From the NCBI RefSeq assembly GCF_037200945.1, contig NZ_JBBCGP010000001.1, positions 3,098,501 to 3,162,500 on the forward strand: a DNA stretch of 64,000 bases. The letters run 5' to 3'. Below are positions 16,059 to 25,315 of this stretch, piece after piece. Both the position numbers and the translations under genes were made by a program. This stretch comes from Methylovirgula sp. (lineage in GTDB: Bacteria > Pseudomonadota > Alphaproteobacteria > Rhizobiales > Beijerinckiaceae). The notes under the pieces were generated by a model. That model was given only the letters and a program-made list of their open reading frames with translations. It searched no databases and was not told the DNA's origin. How positions within the stretch are numbered: the first letter of the stretch is position 1; each line of letters starts with the position of its first letter.

Positions 16059-17444
16059 CTATTGTTGCGCGACCCCAGCGCGCGGCCGCGCCTCTTCGAC
16101 GAAACGTTGCCGCACTCTGTCGGCCAAGGACGGCGGCACGCTGACGGTGAGAAACAGCCGGCCGTCCGAACCCTCATTCCGGCTCAAGACTTCGGAATGC
16201 TCATAGAGCCAGTGCCGCCCTTGCCCGTCGGCTGGATCGAGCGCGAGTTCGATGACGACGCGTTCGCTTGATAGCAAAGTTTCGATGCGCGAGAGCAGGG
16301 CATCGACACCCTGCCCTGTGAGCGCCGAGATGAGCACCGGCCGCGCATTCGCAGGGCGCCGGCGCGCAGCGTTAAGCAGCGCAAGAGCGGTCTCGGCGTC
16401 GACCGCGTCAATCTTGTTCCAGACTTCAAGAACCCGGCCCGGTTGTTCGATGTCGATGCCGAGTTCGACAAGCACTTTATCGACATCGGTGCGCTGCGCC
16501 TCGCTGTCATCATGCGCGATATCGCGCACATGCAGGATGATATCGGCCTCCAGCACCTCTTCCAAAGTGGCCTTGAAGGCAGCAATCAGCATCGTCGGCA
16601 GGTCGGAGATGAAGCCGACTGTATCGGATAGGATAATCTCGCTTCCGCGCGGCAGCTTCAGCGCTCGCAATGTCGGATCGAGCGTTGCGAAGAGCATGTT
16701 CTCCGCGAGCACGTCGGCGCGCGTCAACCGGTTAAACAAGGTCGATTTGCCGGCGTTCGTGTAGCCGACGAGCGCGACGATGGGATAAGGCACGGCATTA
16801 CGACTCTTCCGGTGAAGGCCGCGCGTTTTCTTCACCTTATCGAGATCGCGCTCGATTCGGGTGATGCGCTCCTGGATGAGCCGCCGGTCGGTTTCAATCT
16901 GCGTCTCGCCGGGGCCGCCGAGAAAGCCAAAGCCGCCGCGTTGGCGCTCAAGATGGGTCCATGACCGTACAAGCCGCGATTTCTGATAGGTCAGATGTGC
17001 GAGCTCGACTTGCAATGTGCCTTCACGAGTCAGCGCGCGGCGGCCAAAGATTTCGAGAATGAGCCCCGTCCGGTCGATCACCTTGCAGGCGAAAGCCTTC
17101 TCGAGATTGCGCTGTTGAACCGGCGAAAGTCCGCAATCCATGACGACGAGATCAATCGCCTCGGCCTTGGTGCGTTCCGCAATCTCTTCGACTTTGCCGG
17201 GCCCGATATAGGTCGCGGGGCGAATTTGCGTGAGCGTGACGAGCCAGGCATCAACGACGTCAACGTCGATCGCAAGCGCGAGACCGCGCGCTTCCTCGAT
17301 CCGCGCTTCCGCCGACCGTGCATTATCGCTTCCCTGAACGGCATCGGCGCGACGCTTGTGCCGCTCATTGAGATAAGGCCCGATCACGAAGGCGCGGGTC
17401 CGCGCCACCAATGCTGTATTCGTGTCTGCGTCCCGGGACGTCAC
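16059..17444 (-). CDS. hflX: ribosome-associated GTPase HflX
   Basis: HflX binds and splits ribosomes under stress. The 461-residue protein has the N-terminal HflX domain, a linker, and a G domain with P-loop VALVGYTNAGKSTLFN, G3 SDTVGFISDLP and G4 VWNKIDAVD. The N-terminus is about 20 residues longer than in E. coli, as is common in this order. Its ATG overlaps the hfq stop (ATGA), so the pair is co-translated. Confidence 0.95.
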   Translation of the reverse strand: MTSRDADTNTALVARTRAFVIGPYLNERHKRRADAVQGSDNARSAEARIEEARGLALAIDVDVVDAWLVTLTQIRPATYIGPGKVEEIAERTKAEAIDLVVMDCGLSPVQQRNLEKAFACKVIDRTGLILEIFGRRALTREGTLQVELAHLTYQKSRLVRSWTHLERQRGGFGFLGGPGETQIETDRRLIQERITRIERDLDKVKKTRGLHRKSRNAVPYPIVALVGYTNAGKSTLFNRLTRADVLAENMLFATLDPTLRALKLPRGSEIILSDTVGFISDLPTMLIAAFKATLEEVLEADIILHVRDIAHDDSEAQRTDVDKVLVELGIDIEQPGRVLEVWNKIDAVDAETALALLNAARRRPANARPVLISALTGQGVDALLSRIETLLSSERVVIELALDPADGQGRHWLYEHSEVLSRNEGSDGRLFLTVSVPPSLADRVRQRFVEEARPRAGVAQQ

Positions 17445-17695
17445 GAACCGGCCGGCGTCTCTTCGCCGGGTTCGAACATCTGAATCGGATGACCCGGCAT
17501 GATCGTCGAGATCGCATGCTTATAGACGAGCTGCGAATGCCCGTCGCGCCGTAGCAAGACGCAAAAATTATCGAACCATGTCACGACGCCTTGCAGCTTG
17601 ACGCCATTGACCAGAAAAATGGTGAGCGGGACTTTATTTTTCCGAACGAAGTTTAGAAAAGTGTCTTGTAGATTTTGAGTGCGCTCGGCCGCCAT
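17441..17695 (-). CDS. hfq: RNA chaperone Hfq
   Basis: Hexameric Sm-like protein that pairs small RNAs with mRNAs. The 84 residues include the Sm1 segment QDTFLNFVRKNKVPLTIFLV and Sm2 with YKHAISTI. The tail after residue 72 is short, as in other Rhizobiales. The start ATG follows AGGAAG. In rhizobia this gene is needed for translation of nitrogen regulatory genes, and it sits here near ntrXY and ntrBC. A 34-codon upstream extension of the frame exists but lacks conservation signals and a good ribosome binding site. Confidence 0.97.
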   Translation of the reverse strand: MAAERTQNLQDTFLNFVRKNKVPLTIFLVNGVKLQGVVTWFDNFCVLLRRDGHSQLVYKHAISTIMPGHPIQMFEPGEETPAGS

Positions 17696-17894
17696 TTTTT
17701 CTTCCTGTTCTTTTTTGAGGCCCCGTTAAATACGTGACCCTGGACGCAACGAAAAAAACTCAAGGTGGACCAGCGCCAGCTTAGCTTTAGCGGCAGCCGA
17801 CCAAGCGTATTAGACCTTATCGCGTGGCATAGCTGCAAGAGAGACTTTATCCTTGGCATGCAGGGCCAAATTCCAACTCCCGCTGCCCCGCCCT

Positions 17895-18755
17895 TTAGAC
17901 GGTTGCTCTAGCAAAATTGTGAAACTGCGCCCGTAAACTCGTCGCGATGGCCCCTGGTTTGCCGCCGCCGACGGGCGCGTCGTCGATCGCGATGACAGGC
18001 ATCACCAGCGTCGTCGCCCCAGTAATGAAGGCTTCTTCCGCGTGCTTGGCTTCATCGAGGCTGAAACGGCGTTCTTCCAGCCGGTAGCCCTTCGCCGCAA
18101 TCAGATCGAGCAAGGTGGTCCGCGTCACCCCACGCAGAATCGACTGATCGACCTGATGCGTCACGATGATCTTCTCAGGCGTCACGATCCAGGCGTTGGA
18201 GGCGGCGCCCTCGACGACCATGCCATCCGCGTCGATGAGCCAGGCTTCATAAGCGCCCTGCTCCTTCGCCGCCTGCCGCGCGAGCACATTAGGAAGCAGG
18301 TTGATCGTCTTGATATCGGGACGTTTCCAGCGGATGTCGGGCAGAGATATGACCTTGATGCCTTTGGCAGCCTGGTGGGCGCCTTTCGCCGGGTCGATCG
18401 CCTTGGCAGTGACCACGAGGCTCGGCCGCACCGCCCGCACTGGGAAAGCATGATCCCGCGGGGCGACGCCGCGCGTCACCTGAGCGTAGACATAGCCGTC
18501 GCGGATTTTATTGCGTGTCAGAACTTCACGCAAAACCCGCGACAGCGCCTTGGGCGCCAAAGGTGCGGACATTTTGAGTTCGCGCAGGGATCGGTCGAGA
18601 CGTGCAAGATGTCGCTCCTCATCGATCAGCGCGCCGCAACGGACCTCGCAGACCTCATAGACGCCATCGCCGAACTGATAGCCGCGATCCTCGATCGAAA
18701 CGGTCGCCTGAGCCTGCGGCAGGTAGCGGCCGTTTACATATGCAATACGCCCCAC
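17895..18755 (-). CDS. dat: D-amino-acid aminotransferase (PLP fold class IV)
   Basis: A 286-residue PLP enzyme that most likely interconverts D-alanine and D-glutamate with their keto acids, supplying D-amino acids for the cell wall. YVNGRYLPQAQATVSIEDRG and YQFGDGVYEV are typical for the D-aminotransferase branch, and the catalytic lysine is in DIKTINLLPNVLARQ. 4-amino-4-deoxychorismate lyase and branched-chain transaminase share the fold and are less likely alternatives. It follows ntrX on the same strand, separated by a dispersed repeat. Confidence 0.82.
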   Translation of the reverse strand: MGRIAYVNGRYLPQAQATVSIEDRGYQFGDGVYEVCEVRCGALIDEERHLARLDRSLRELKMSAPLAPKALSRVLREVLTRNKIRDGYVYAQVTRGVAPRDHAFPVRAVRPSLVVTAKAIDPAKGAHQAAKGIKVISLPDIRWKRPDIKTINLLPNVLARQAAKEQGAYEAWLIDADGMVVEGAASNAWIVTPEKIIVTHQVDQSILRGVTRTTLLDLIAAKGYRLEERRFSLDEAKHAEEAFITGATTLVMPVIAIDDAPVGGGKPGAIATSLRAQFHNFARATV

Positions 18756-18777
18756 CCTGCCCTCAATTGTTTAATTG

Positions 18778-18822
18778 CATCGGATTGATCCGAAAACCGC
18801 TGCCCACTTTTCGGTCCGATGC
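18778..18822. repeat. dispersed palindromic repeat, copy 2 (inverted, diverged)
   Basis: GCATCGGATTGATCCG and CGGTCCGATGC flank AAAACCGCTGCCCACTTTT. Read on the minus strand it contains GAAAAGTGGGCAGCGGTTTT, matching the core of the repeats at 1568 and 34887. It lies directly after the ntrX stop codon. Confidence 0.65.
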
Positions 18823-18823
18823 T

Positions 18824-20194
18824 CTAATCGATTCCAAGCGACTTCAATTTGCGATGCAGTGCCGAGCGTTCCATGCCGATAAATTCGGCCGTGCGCGAAA
18901 TATTGCCGCCGAAACGATTGATCTGTGCGATCAGATATTCGCGTTCGAAGACTTCGCGCGCATCACGCAACGGCAGACTCATTAATCTTTCGCCGCCCGA
19001 CCCGTTTGGCGTCGAGGGCACCAAAGCGCCGATCTCCGACGGCAACATGTCGGACGTCAGTTCGGTGCTGGGATCGCCAGCCGCGAGAATCATCAGGCGT
19101 TCGACATTATTGCGGAGCTGACGAATGTTGCCCGGCCAGTCGTGCGACTGCAGAACGGCCATCGCTTCATCGGCAATATTGCGTTTGGGCAGACCCGTCG
19201 TCGACGATATCTGGTCCATGAAAAATTCGATGAGTTCCGGAATGTCCTCGCGATGTTCGGACAGCGACGGCACCCGGATCGGCACGACCGAGAGGCGGTG
19301 GAACAAGTCCTCGCGCAAAGCCCCATCGGCAATAAGAGCCGGGAGATCGCGCGAACTCGAAGACAATATGCGCACGTCAACATTCACGCGCGTTGCACCG
19401 TTGACGCGCAAGAAATTCTGATCGACCAGAACCCGCAGGATCTTGCCCTGCGTCTCTTTCGGCATGTCGGCGATTTCGTCGAGATAAAGCGTGCCGCCGT
19501 GGGCTTCTTCCAGCGCACCAACCTTGCGGCTCTGCTGGCCGTCTTTGCTCTCAACACCGAAGAGCTCGATCTCCATCATCTCCGGCGTGATTGTCGCCGA
19601 ATTGATGACAACAAACGGCGCATTTGCACGCGGAGAAGCATCGTGAATGCTACGTGCGACAAGTTCCTTGCCGGATCCCGGCGCGCCGGTGATCATCACG
19701 CGTGAATTCGCCGGCGCAACGCGACCGATGACCTGATGCAACTGATGGATCACGCTCGACTTGCCGACGATACGATTGGCGACGCCGGAGCGCGAGCGCA
19801 ATTCGCTCAATTCACGCTTGAGACGCGAAGCTTCGAGCGCCCTCTCCGCGACCAGCACTAGCCTGTCGGCCTTGAATGGCTTCTCGATGAAATCGTAAGC
19901 GCCCATTTTGATCGCCGATACGGCGGTCTCGATATTGCCGTGACCGGAAATCATCACGATCGGCAAGGTCGGATGCGCGGTCTTCACCAGTTGCAGCAGT
20001 TGCAAGCCATCGAGATGCGAGCCTTGCAGCCAGATATCGAGGAAGGCAAGATGCGGCCGCCGCGCCTCGATAGCGCTGAGGGCCTCCTCGGCGTTTTTTG
20101 CCGTGCGGGTGCCGTGGCCTTCGTCGGACAGAATGCCCGACACGATGTCACGGATATCGGCCTCGTCATCGACGATGAGAATGTCGCTTGGCAT
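18824..20194 (-). CDS. ntrX: nitrogen regulation response regulator NtrX
   Basis: A 456-residue NtrC-family regulator paired with NtrY. The receiver domain has the phospho-acceptor at about D53 (LAFLDIWLQG). The AAA+ domain has Walker A GAPGSGKELVARS and Walker B GGTLYLDEIADMP. The sigma-54 contact loop GAFTGA is missing, replaced by SKDGQQSRKVGALEE, as is known for alphaproteobacterial NtrX, so activation through sigma-54 is unlikely. A Fis-type HTH closes the protein (NISRTAEFIGMERSALHRKL). It lies 26 bases after ntrY. Confidence 0.95.
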   Translation of the reverse strand: MPSDILIVDDEADIRDIVSGILSDEGHGTRTAKNAEEALSAIEARRPHLAFLDIWLQGSHLDGLQLLQLVKTAHPTLPIVMISGHGNIETAVSAIKMGAYDFIEKPFKADRLVLVAERALEASRLKRELSELRSRSGVANRIVGKSSVIHQLHQVIGRVAPANSRVMITGAPGSGKELVARSIHDASPRANAPFVVINSATITPEMMEIELFGVESKDGQQSRKVGALEEAHGGTLYLDEIADMPKETQGKILRVLVDQNFLRVNGATRVNVDVRILSSSSRDLPALIADGALREDLFHRLSVVPIRVPSLSEHREDIPELIEFFMDQISSTTGLPKRNIADEAMAVLQSHDWPGNIRQLRNNVERLMILAAGDPSTELTSDMLPSEIGALVPSTPNGSGGERLMSLPLRDAREVFEREYLIAQINRFGGNISRTAEFIGMERSALHRKLKSLGID

Positions 20195-20220
20195 TAAGGT
20201 TCAAGCTCTCGCTTTTAGCG

Positions 20221-22482
20221 TTACCACTTGGCAGTCTCAATGAGGGCAGTTGAACGTTCTTCCCCGGCAAACTCTTTGACGCCGTGCGAAGTGTCACCCT
20301 TCGGAAAATAAAGTCGGACGCAGGCTCCGCGGCCCCCCGGCGCATCAAGCAATTCAATACCGCCGCCGTGATCCTCGAGGATTTTAGCGACGATCGGCAG
20401 GCCAAGCCCGGTGCCTTCCGCTCGGGTCGTCATATAGGGTTCGAGCAGGCGGTGCCGATTTTCTTTCGGAAAGCCCTTACCATTATCGGCAATGAGAATT
20501 TCGACAAGTCCTTCCGGCGTCACATCCAGCGAAATCGCGATTTTGCCCTTCATGGGCTCGACCTCCGCTTGCGCTGCAATGCCCTCTGTTGCGTTCTTGG
20601 TGATATTGGTGACGGCTTGCGAGAGCAACCGCCGATCGAAATTGGCAAGCAGCGGCGATTGCGGTAGCGCGTCGGCAAATTCGATGTCCGGGTGACCGAC
20701 GCGCATAAGGAAAATCACATGGCGCAAGCATTCGGCGACATCGTCCTGCACAAGCTGCGCCCGCGGCATGCGCGCGAAAGCGGAAAATTCGTCGACCATA
20801 CGCTTGATATCGTCAACCTGGCGCACGATCGTATCGATACATTGGTCGAAAATATCGCGGTCATCGACAATAAGGCGGCCGTATTTGCGCTTCAGCCGTT
20901 CGGCTGAAAGCTGAATCGGCGTCAGCGGGTTTTTGATCTCATGCGCGATGCGCCGCGCCACATCCGCCCAGGCGGCGGTCCGTTGCGCGGTGACGAGATC
21001 GCTAATGTCATCGAGCGTGATGACGTAATTTTTTTCAGTACCGCCACCGAGTTCGGTCGTCACGGCTAAGTTGAAGGTGCGGTCACGCCCGCCTCTATTG
21101 ACCGAAATTTGGCCGCGCGCCAGCCGTCCGTTCATCCCTCGCGCATCGTGAAGCACGGGCGCAACTTCCGGCAGCACATCATCGATGGCACGGCCGACGG
21201 CGCCGCGGCCATCCTCGCTTACAATGAGCTTCTCTGCGGATGGATTGACGACCGTGATCTGGCCCTTCCCGTCAACGCCGATGACCGCCACCGGCACGCC
21301 GGAGAGAACCGCCTCGGTGAATAGGCGCCGTTCGTCGATCAGTGTGCTCGCGGCAATCAGGCGGTTCTGCTGCAAGCGGATCTCGGAGGTCATTTTGTTG
21401 AAGGTTTCGCCGAGATGGCCCAACTCACCTTCGGAGGGGTTAACGGCGACATGGGCATCAAGGTTGCCGGAGCCGACCTCATCAGCGGCAGTTATAAGGC
21501 GCCGGATCGGCGCGACAAGACCATTGGCGAAGGCAAGGCCGACCCAGGTCGCAGCGAGCAACATGATCAGAGCAATCAGCACATACATTGTCGCAAAGGC
21601 GATCTGGATGTTGTGCCGGTAGGCGTCGAACATATCGTAGAACGTGATGAGGCGGCGCGCCTGCTGACCAAATTCGACGCCGAACGGTCCGACCGGCCGC
21701 GCGACATAGAGATATGCATCGTCAAAGGCTTGCAGCTTACGCAGCGCGACGAAGGTCCGTCCCTCGTCCAAAATCATGCACAACGGTTCGTTCTTGCTCG
21801 CGTCGGCAAAATCGTTGGGTTGCGGCCGCACGATTGGCGCGCCCTCCCTGCCCGCTGCAACGACCTTGTCGTCGATCTTCCCGTCCGGGTGGATCATTGC
21901 CGCTGCACCGAAGCCGAGCGCCTCGATGCGCGACGAGAAGAATTCGTGGAACAATTGCCGATCTGACTTGAAGAGCGAGACGCCGCGATCGAGGTCGGAA
22001 GCGGTCAATTGCGCCTCGCGCAGAAGCACGCGGCATTGACCCTCTTGGAAAAATTGCGCCGCCTCTCCCGTTCTTAAGATGAAACCGCGCACGTCGCGCA
22101 GGAACGTTGGATTCAAACTGCGGTCGAGCGTAATCGAGCCGACCAGCGCCATGAGAATCGCCGGGACAATAGCGATGATCGTGAATAGCCCGACAATGCG
22201 GATATGCAGCCGCGCGCCGGCTGCCTGTCGTCGCCGCGCAGCGATGATCGACCAGGCTTCGACCATCACAAAGCCGATGAGCGCCAGAATACAAACGAGG
22301 TTGAGGACGAAGAGGCGCAGAACGACGACGTCGGTCGGCGCGATCGACGTGTAACCGGCGAAAATCAGGAAGCTGATTAGCGCCGTGGCGATCGCGAGCA
22401 CGACCACCGCGCGCCCGAAAATCAGGCGCTTCGGCGTTCTGCGCGGAACCTTGGGGTCAAGCGCATTCGTGGCTTCACTCAT
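20221..22482 (-). CDS. ntrY: nitrogen regulation sensor histidine kinase NtrY
   Basis: A 753-residue membrane sensor kinase. Three hydrophobic segments lie in the first 140 residues and a fourth near 290-315, enclosing a periplasmic region of about 150 residues. These are followed by HAMP, PAS, HisKA with the H-box ARRIAHEIKNPLTPIQL, and a HATPase with NITKNATEGI, DNGKGFP and GTGLGLPIVAKILEDHGG. NtrYX systems respond to nitrogen and, in some species, redox or envelope state. It is followed by ntrX and preceded by ntrC in the same orientation. Confidence 0.95.
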   Translation of the reverse strand: MSEATNALDPKVPRRTPKRLIFGRAVVVLAIATALISFLIFAGYTSIAPTDVVVLRLFVLNLVCILALIGFVMVEAWSIIAARRRQAAGARLHIRIVGLFTIIAIVPAILMALVGSITLDRSLNPTFLRDVRGFILRTGEAAQFFQEGQCRVLLREAQLTASDLDRGVSLFKSDRQLFHEFFSSRIEALGFGAAAMIHPDGKIDDKVVAAGREGAPIVRPQPNDFADASKNEPLCMILDEGRTFVALRKLQAFDDAYLYVARPVGPFGVEFGQQARRLITFYDMFDAYRHNIQIAFATMYVLIALIMLLAATWVGLAFANGLVAPIRRLITAADEVGSGNLDAHVAVNPSEGELGHLGETFNKMTSEIRLQQNRLIAASTLIDERRLFTEAVLSGVPVAVIGVDGKGQITVVNPSAEKLIVSEDGRGAVGRAIDDVLPEVAPVLHDARGMNGRLARGQISVNRGGRDRTFNLAVTTELGGGTEKNYVITLDDISDLVTAQRTAAWADVARRIAHEIKNPLTPIQLSAERLKRKYGRLIVDDRDIFDQCIDTIVRQVDDIKRMVDEFSAFARMPRAQLVQDDVAECLRHVIFLMRVGHPDIEFADALPQSPLLANFDRRLLSQAVTNITKNATEGIAAQAEVEPMKGKIAISLDVTPEGLVEILIADNGKGFPKENRHRLLEPYMTTRAEGTGLGLPIVAKILEDHGGGIELLDAPGGRGACVRLYFPKGDTSHGVKEFAGEERSTALIETAKW

Positions 22483-22637
22483 CCGGTTCTCTGCTTAAAG
22501 TCCGCGCGCCGGTCTCGCCGGCGGGCTGTTTCATCCCGCATGTCGCAAGCTTGTTTTATCAGGAACGGCCCGAAAAATCTGGCGTTGCACAGCGGTGACG
22601 CTGTTGCAGAATTACGACATTTCCGGGGCGAGTGGTC

Positions 22638-24110
22638 TCAGCGCGGCAGACGCATCAGCTTGATGTCCAGATCTTTGACCTTTTTGCGCAAAGTATTGCG
22701 GTTGAGGCCCAAAAGCTCCGCCGCCTTGATCTGATTGCCACGCGTGACCGCAAGCACAGCCGAAATCAGCGGATATTCCAACTCCCGCAGGACACGATGG
22801 TAAATGCCGGGCGGCGGCAAACCATCGCCGTGGGCGCGGAACAATTCGTTGAGATGCCGTTCAACAGCCGAGGCCAGGCTGTCGGTATGATCTGAGTCCT
22901 TCCCGCGCTCATCGCCGCCGGGGCGCGGCGCAAAGCCCGACAGGAACGGCGCAGCTTCAGCCGAGAGTTCGGCTTCGATCAAATGCTCACTGATCGATTC
23001 TTGCGGATAAAGTGCTGCGAGACGGCGCACGAGATTTTCGAGTTCGCGGATATTGCCCGGCCAGCGGTGCCGCTTAAGCCGCTCAAGCGCCGGTTGCTCG
23101 ACATGTTTCAGCGGCAACCCTTCAGAAGCCGCCAGCGCAAAGAAATGATAAACCAGATCGGGAACGTCTTCGGCACGCTCGCGCAGCGGCGGCAGGCGCA
23201 GCGGCACGACATTGAGCCGGAAGAACAGATCCTCACGGAACAATCCCTGATGTATCAGATTGCGCAGGTCTTTGTTCGTCGCAGCAACGATCCGCACATT
23301 GGTCTTGATCGGCGTACGGCCACCGACGGTCGTATATTCGCCCTGCTGCAGAACACGCAGAAGCCGTGTTTGGGCTTCCATCGGCATGTCGCCAATTTCA
23401 TCGAGAAAGAGCGTGCCGCCCTCGGCCTGCTCGAACCGTCCGGCCGAGCGCTGGTTGGCGCCGGTGAAGGCACCTTTCTCGTGGCCAAAGAGCTCACTTT
23501 CGATCAGGTCGCGCGGGATCGCCGCCATGTTGATGGCTACGAAGGGGCCGCTCTTTCGCTTGCCGTAATCGTGCAACGCACGCGCAACGAGCTCTTTGCC
23601 AGTGCCTGACTCACCGGTGATCATTACCGTCAGATCGGTCTGCATCAGGCGAGCGAGAACGCGGTAAATCTCCTGCATCGCCGGCGAACGTCCGACAAGC
23701 GGCATACCCTCGAGATCGACCTGCGGCTCCGGCCGAGTTCGTGTTTTCGGCTCGCTCATCGCGCGCCCGACGATATTGACGAGTTCGCGCAGATCGAACG
23801 GCTTCGGCAGATAATCATAGGCGCCGCGTTCAGACGCCTTAATCGCCGTCATGAAAGTGTTTTGCGCGCTCATCACAATGATCGGCAAATCCGGGCGCAG
23901 CTTTTTGATGCGCGGCAAAATCTCGAACGCGTTGTCGTCAGGCATGACGACGTCCGTGATTATGAGATCGCCCTCGCCGGCTTGCACCCAACGCCATAGA
24001 GTCGCGACATTGCCTGTCGTGCGGACCTCATAGCCGACACGAGTCAACGCCTGGCTCAACACCGTCCGGATCGCGGCATCGTCATCGGCGACGAGAATAT
24101 TCCCGCCCAT
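22638..24110 (-). CDS. ntrC: nitrogen regulation response regulator NtrC
   Basis: Sigma-54-dependent activator of nitrogen assimilation genes, 490 residues. The receiver domain has D53 in LIITDVVMPDD. The AAA+ domain contains Walker A GESGTGKELVARAL, the complete GAFTGA loop (HEKGAFTGANQRSAG) and GGTLFLDEIGDMP. The C-terminal Fis-type HTH is NQIKAAELLGLNRNTLRKKV. The ATG at 24110 (MGGNILVADDDAAIR) gives the conserved start; the frame extends upstream but overlaps the ntrB end. Confidence 0.96.
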   Translation of the reverse strand: MGGNILVADDDAAIRTVLSQALTRVGYEVRTTGNVATLWRWVQAGEGDLIITDVVMPDDNAFEILPRIKKLRPDLPIIVMSAQNTFMTAIKASERGAYDYLPKPFDLRELVNIVGRAMSEPKTRTRPEPQVDLEGMPLVGRSPAMQEIYRVLARLMQTDLTVMITGESGTGKELVARALHDYGKRKSGPFVAINMAAIPRDLIESELFGHEKGAFTGANQRSAGRFEQAEGGTLFLDEIGDMPMEAQTRLLRVLQQGEYTTVGGRTPIKTNVRIVAATNKDLRNLIHQGLFREDLFFRLNVVPLRLPPLRERAEDVPDLVYHFFALAASEGLPLKHVEQPALERLKRHRWPGNIRELENLVRRLAALYPQESISEHLIEAELSAEAAPFLSGFAPRPGGDERGKDSDHTDSLASAVERHLNELFRAHGDGLPPPGIYHRVLRELEYPLISAVLAVTRGNQIKAAELLGLNRNTLRKKVKDLDIKLMRLPR

Positions 24111-24151
24111 TGCAGTTTTGCTCCTGAGGGCTCCCGAGAGCCAATCCTTTT

Positions 24152-25315
24152 CTAAGTCTTTTTGGCGCTGCGACCGTCCGTCGGTGCGTACATCGGCATG
24201 AGCACTTTGAATATCGTCCGACGCGGCTGCGACTCGCATTCGATGGTTCCACCGTGATCACCAATGAGTTTGGCAACCAGTGCAAGTCCGAGGCCACTCC
24301 CCGAGCTCTTCGTCGTGATAAAAGGTTCAAACAGATGCTGGCGAATTTCCTGTGGAATGCCCGGCCCGTTGTCGCGAACGCAAAATTGCAGAGGCAAATT
24401 CACCGATCGATCCGAGTTTGGCAACTTTAGGCGAACGCCCGGACGAAAGGCCGTCGAGAGCTCGATCTCGCCGTCCTCGCTTGATTCACCGATTGCCTCC
24501 GCCGCGTTCTTAACAAGATTAAGGAAAATCTGAATCAGTTGATCGCGATTGCCGAGCACCGGCGGCAGCGATGGATCGTAGCTTTCGGTGAAGCGAATAT
24601 GGCGCGCGAAACCGGCCTTGGCGATCCGCTTCACATGATCGAAAACGGTGTGAATGTTGACGCTTTCGCGCTCCAGCGGCCGGCTATCTGAAAACGCTTC
24701 CATCCGGTCGACGAGCTTCACGATCCGGTCGGTTTCGGTACAGATCAGCCGCGTCAGTGCGCGGTCGGAATCGCTTGCGCCGATTTCGAGCAATTGTGCA
24801 GCGCCACGAATGCCCGACAGCGGGTTCTTGATCTCATGCCCGAGCATCGCGGCCATGCCGGAAACAGATCGCGCCGCGCCACGATGCGTAAGCTGACGAT
24901 CCATTTTTTCGGCCATCGACCGTTCCTGGATCATGACGACGACACCCTCGTCGAAATCCGACACCGGCATGACGAAAAGGTCGACCAATTTCTCTGTGCC
25001 GAGCCGCGGAATACCGAGATCGACGCGATATTCGGTGATCGCGGCATGCGTTGCCGTGACCTGACTAACAAGCGCGAGCAGGACGGAATCGTAGGGCAGC
25101 AGATTGGCCAGCGTTTGCTGAATCAAAATTGATCGGCTGATGCCGAAGAAAGATTCCGTCGCAACATTGGCTTCGACGACGAAGCCGTCAGGCGCGACCG
25201 CAAGCACCGGATGCGGCAGCGCATTCAAAAGTTTTACGGCATCGCGAAAAGCTTCGCTGGCCTTTTGCGGATCGCGTCGCCCGCGCGTACTTTGAGCCGA
25301 CTTTTTAACGCTCAT
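24152..25315 (-). CDS. ntrB: nitrogen regulation sensor histidine kinase NtrB
   Basis: Cytoplasmic kinase/phosphatase for NtrC, controlled by PII in known systems. The 387-residue protein has an N-terminal PAS domain (about 30-140), the H-box MLGHEIKNPLSGIRGAAQLL and an ATPase domain with NLVKNAAEAI, DNGPGIP and GSGLGLALVAKLIGDHGG. Its ATG overlaps the dusB stop (ATGA), reflecting the classical nifR3-ntrB-ntrC operon of alphaproteobacteria. Confidence 0.96.
   Translation of the reverse strand: MSVKKSAQSTRGRRDPQKASEAFRDAVKLLNALPHPVLAVAPDGFVVEANVATESFFGISRSILIQQTLANLLPYDSVLLALVSQVTATHAAITEYRVDLGIPRLGTEKLVDLFVMPVSDFDEGVVVMIQERSMAEKMDRQLTHRGAARSVSGMAAMLGHEIKNPLSGIRGAAQLLEIGASDSDRALTRLICTETDRIVKLVDRMEAFSDSRPLERESVNIHTVFDHVKRIAKAGFARHIRFTESYDPSLPPVLGNRDQLIQIFLNLVKNAAEAIGESSEDGEIELSTAFRPGVRLKLPNSDRSVNLPLQFCVRDNGPGIPQEIRQHLFEPFITTKSSGSGLGLALVAKLIGDHGGTIECESQPRRTIFKVLMPMYAPTDGRSAKKT

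Noticed and set aside
17653..17859. Upstream-shifted minus-strand frame overlapping the hfq start
   Set aside because: Different composition from real genes here and no conserved features; hfq has its normal start.
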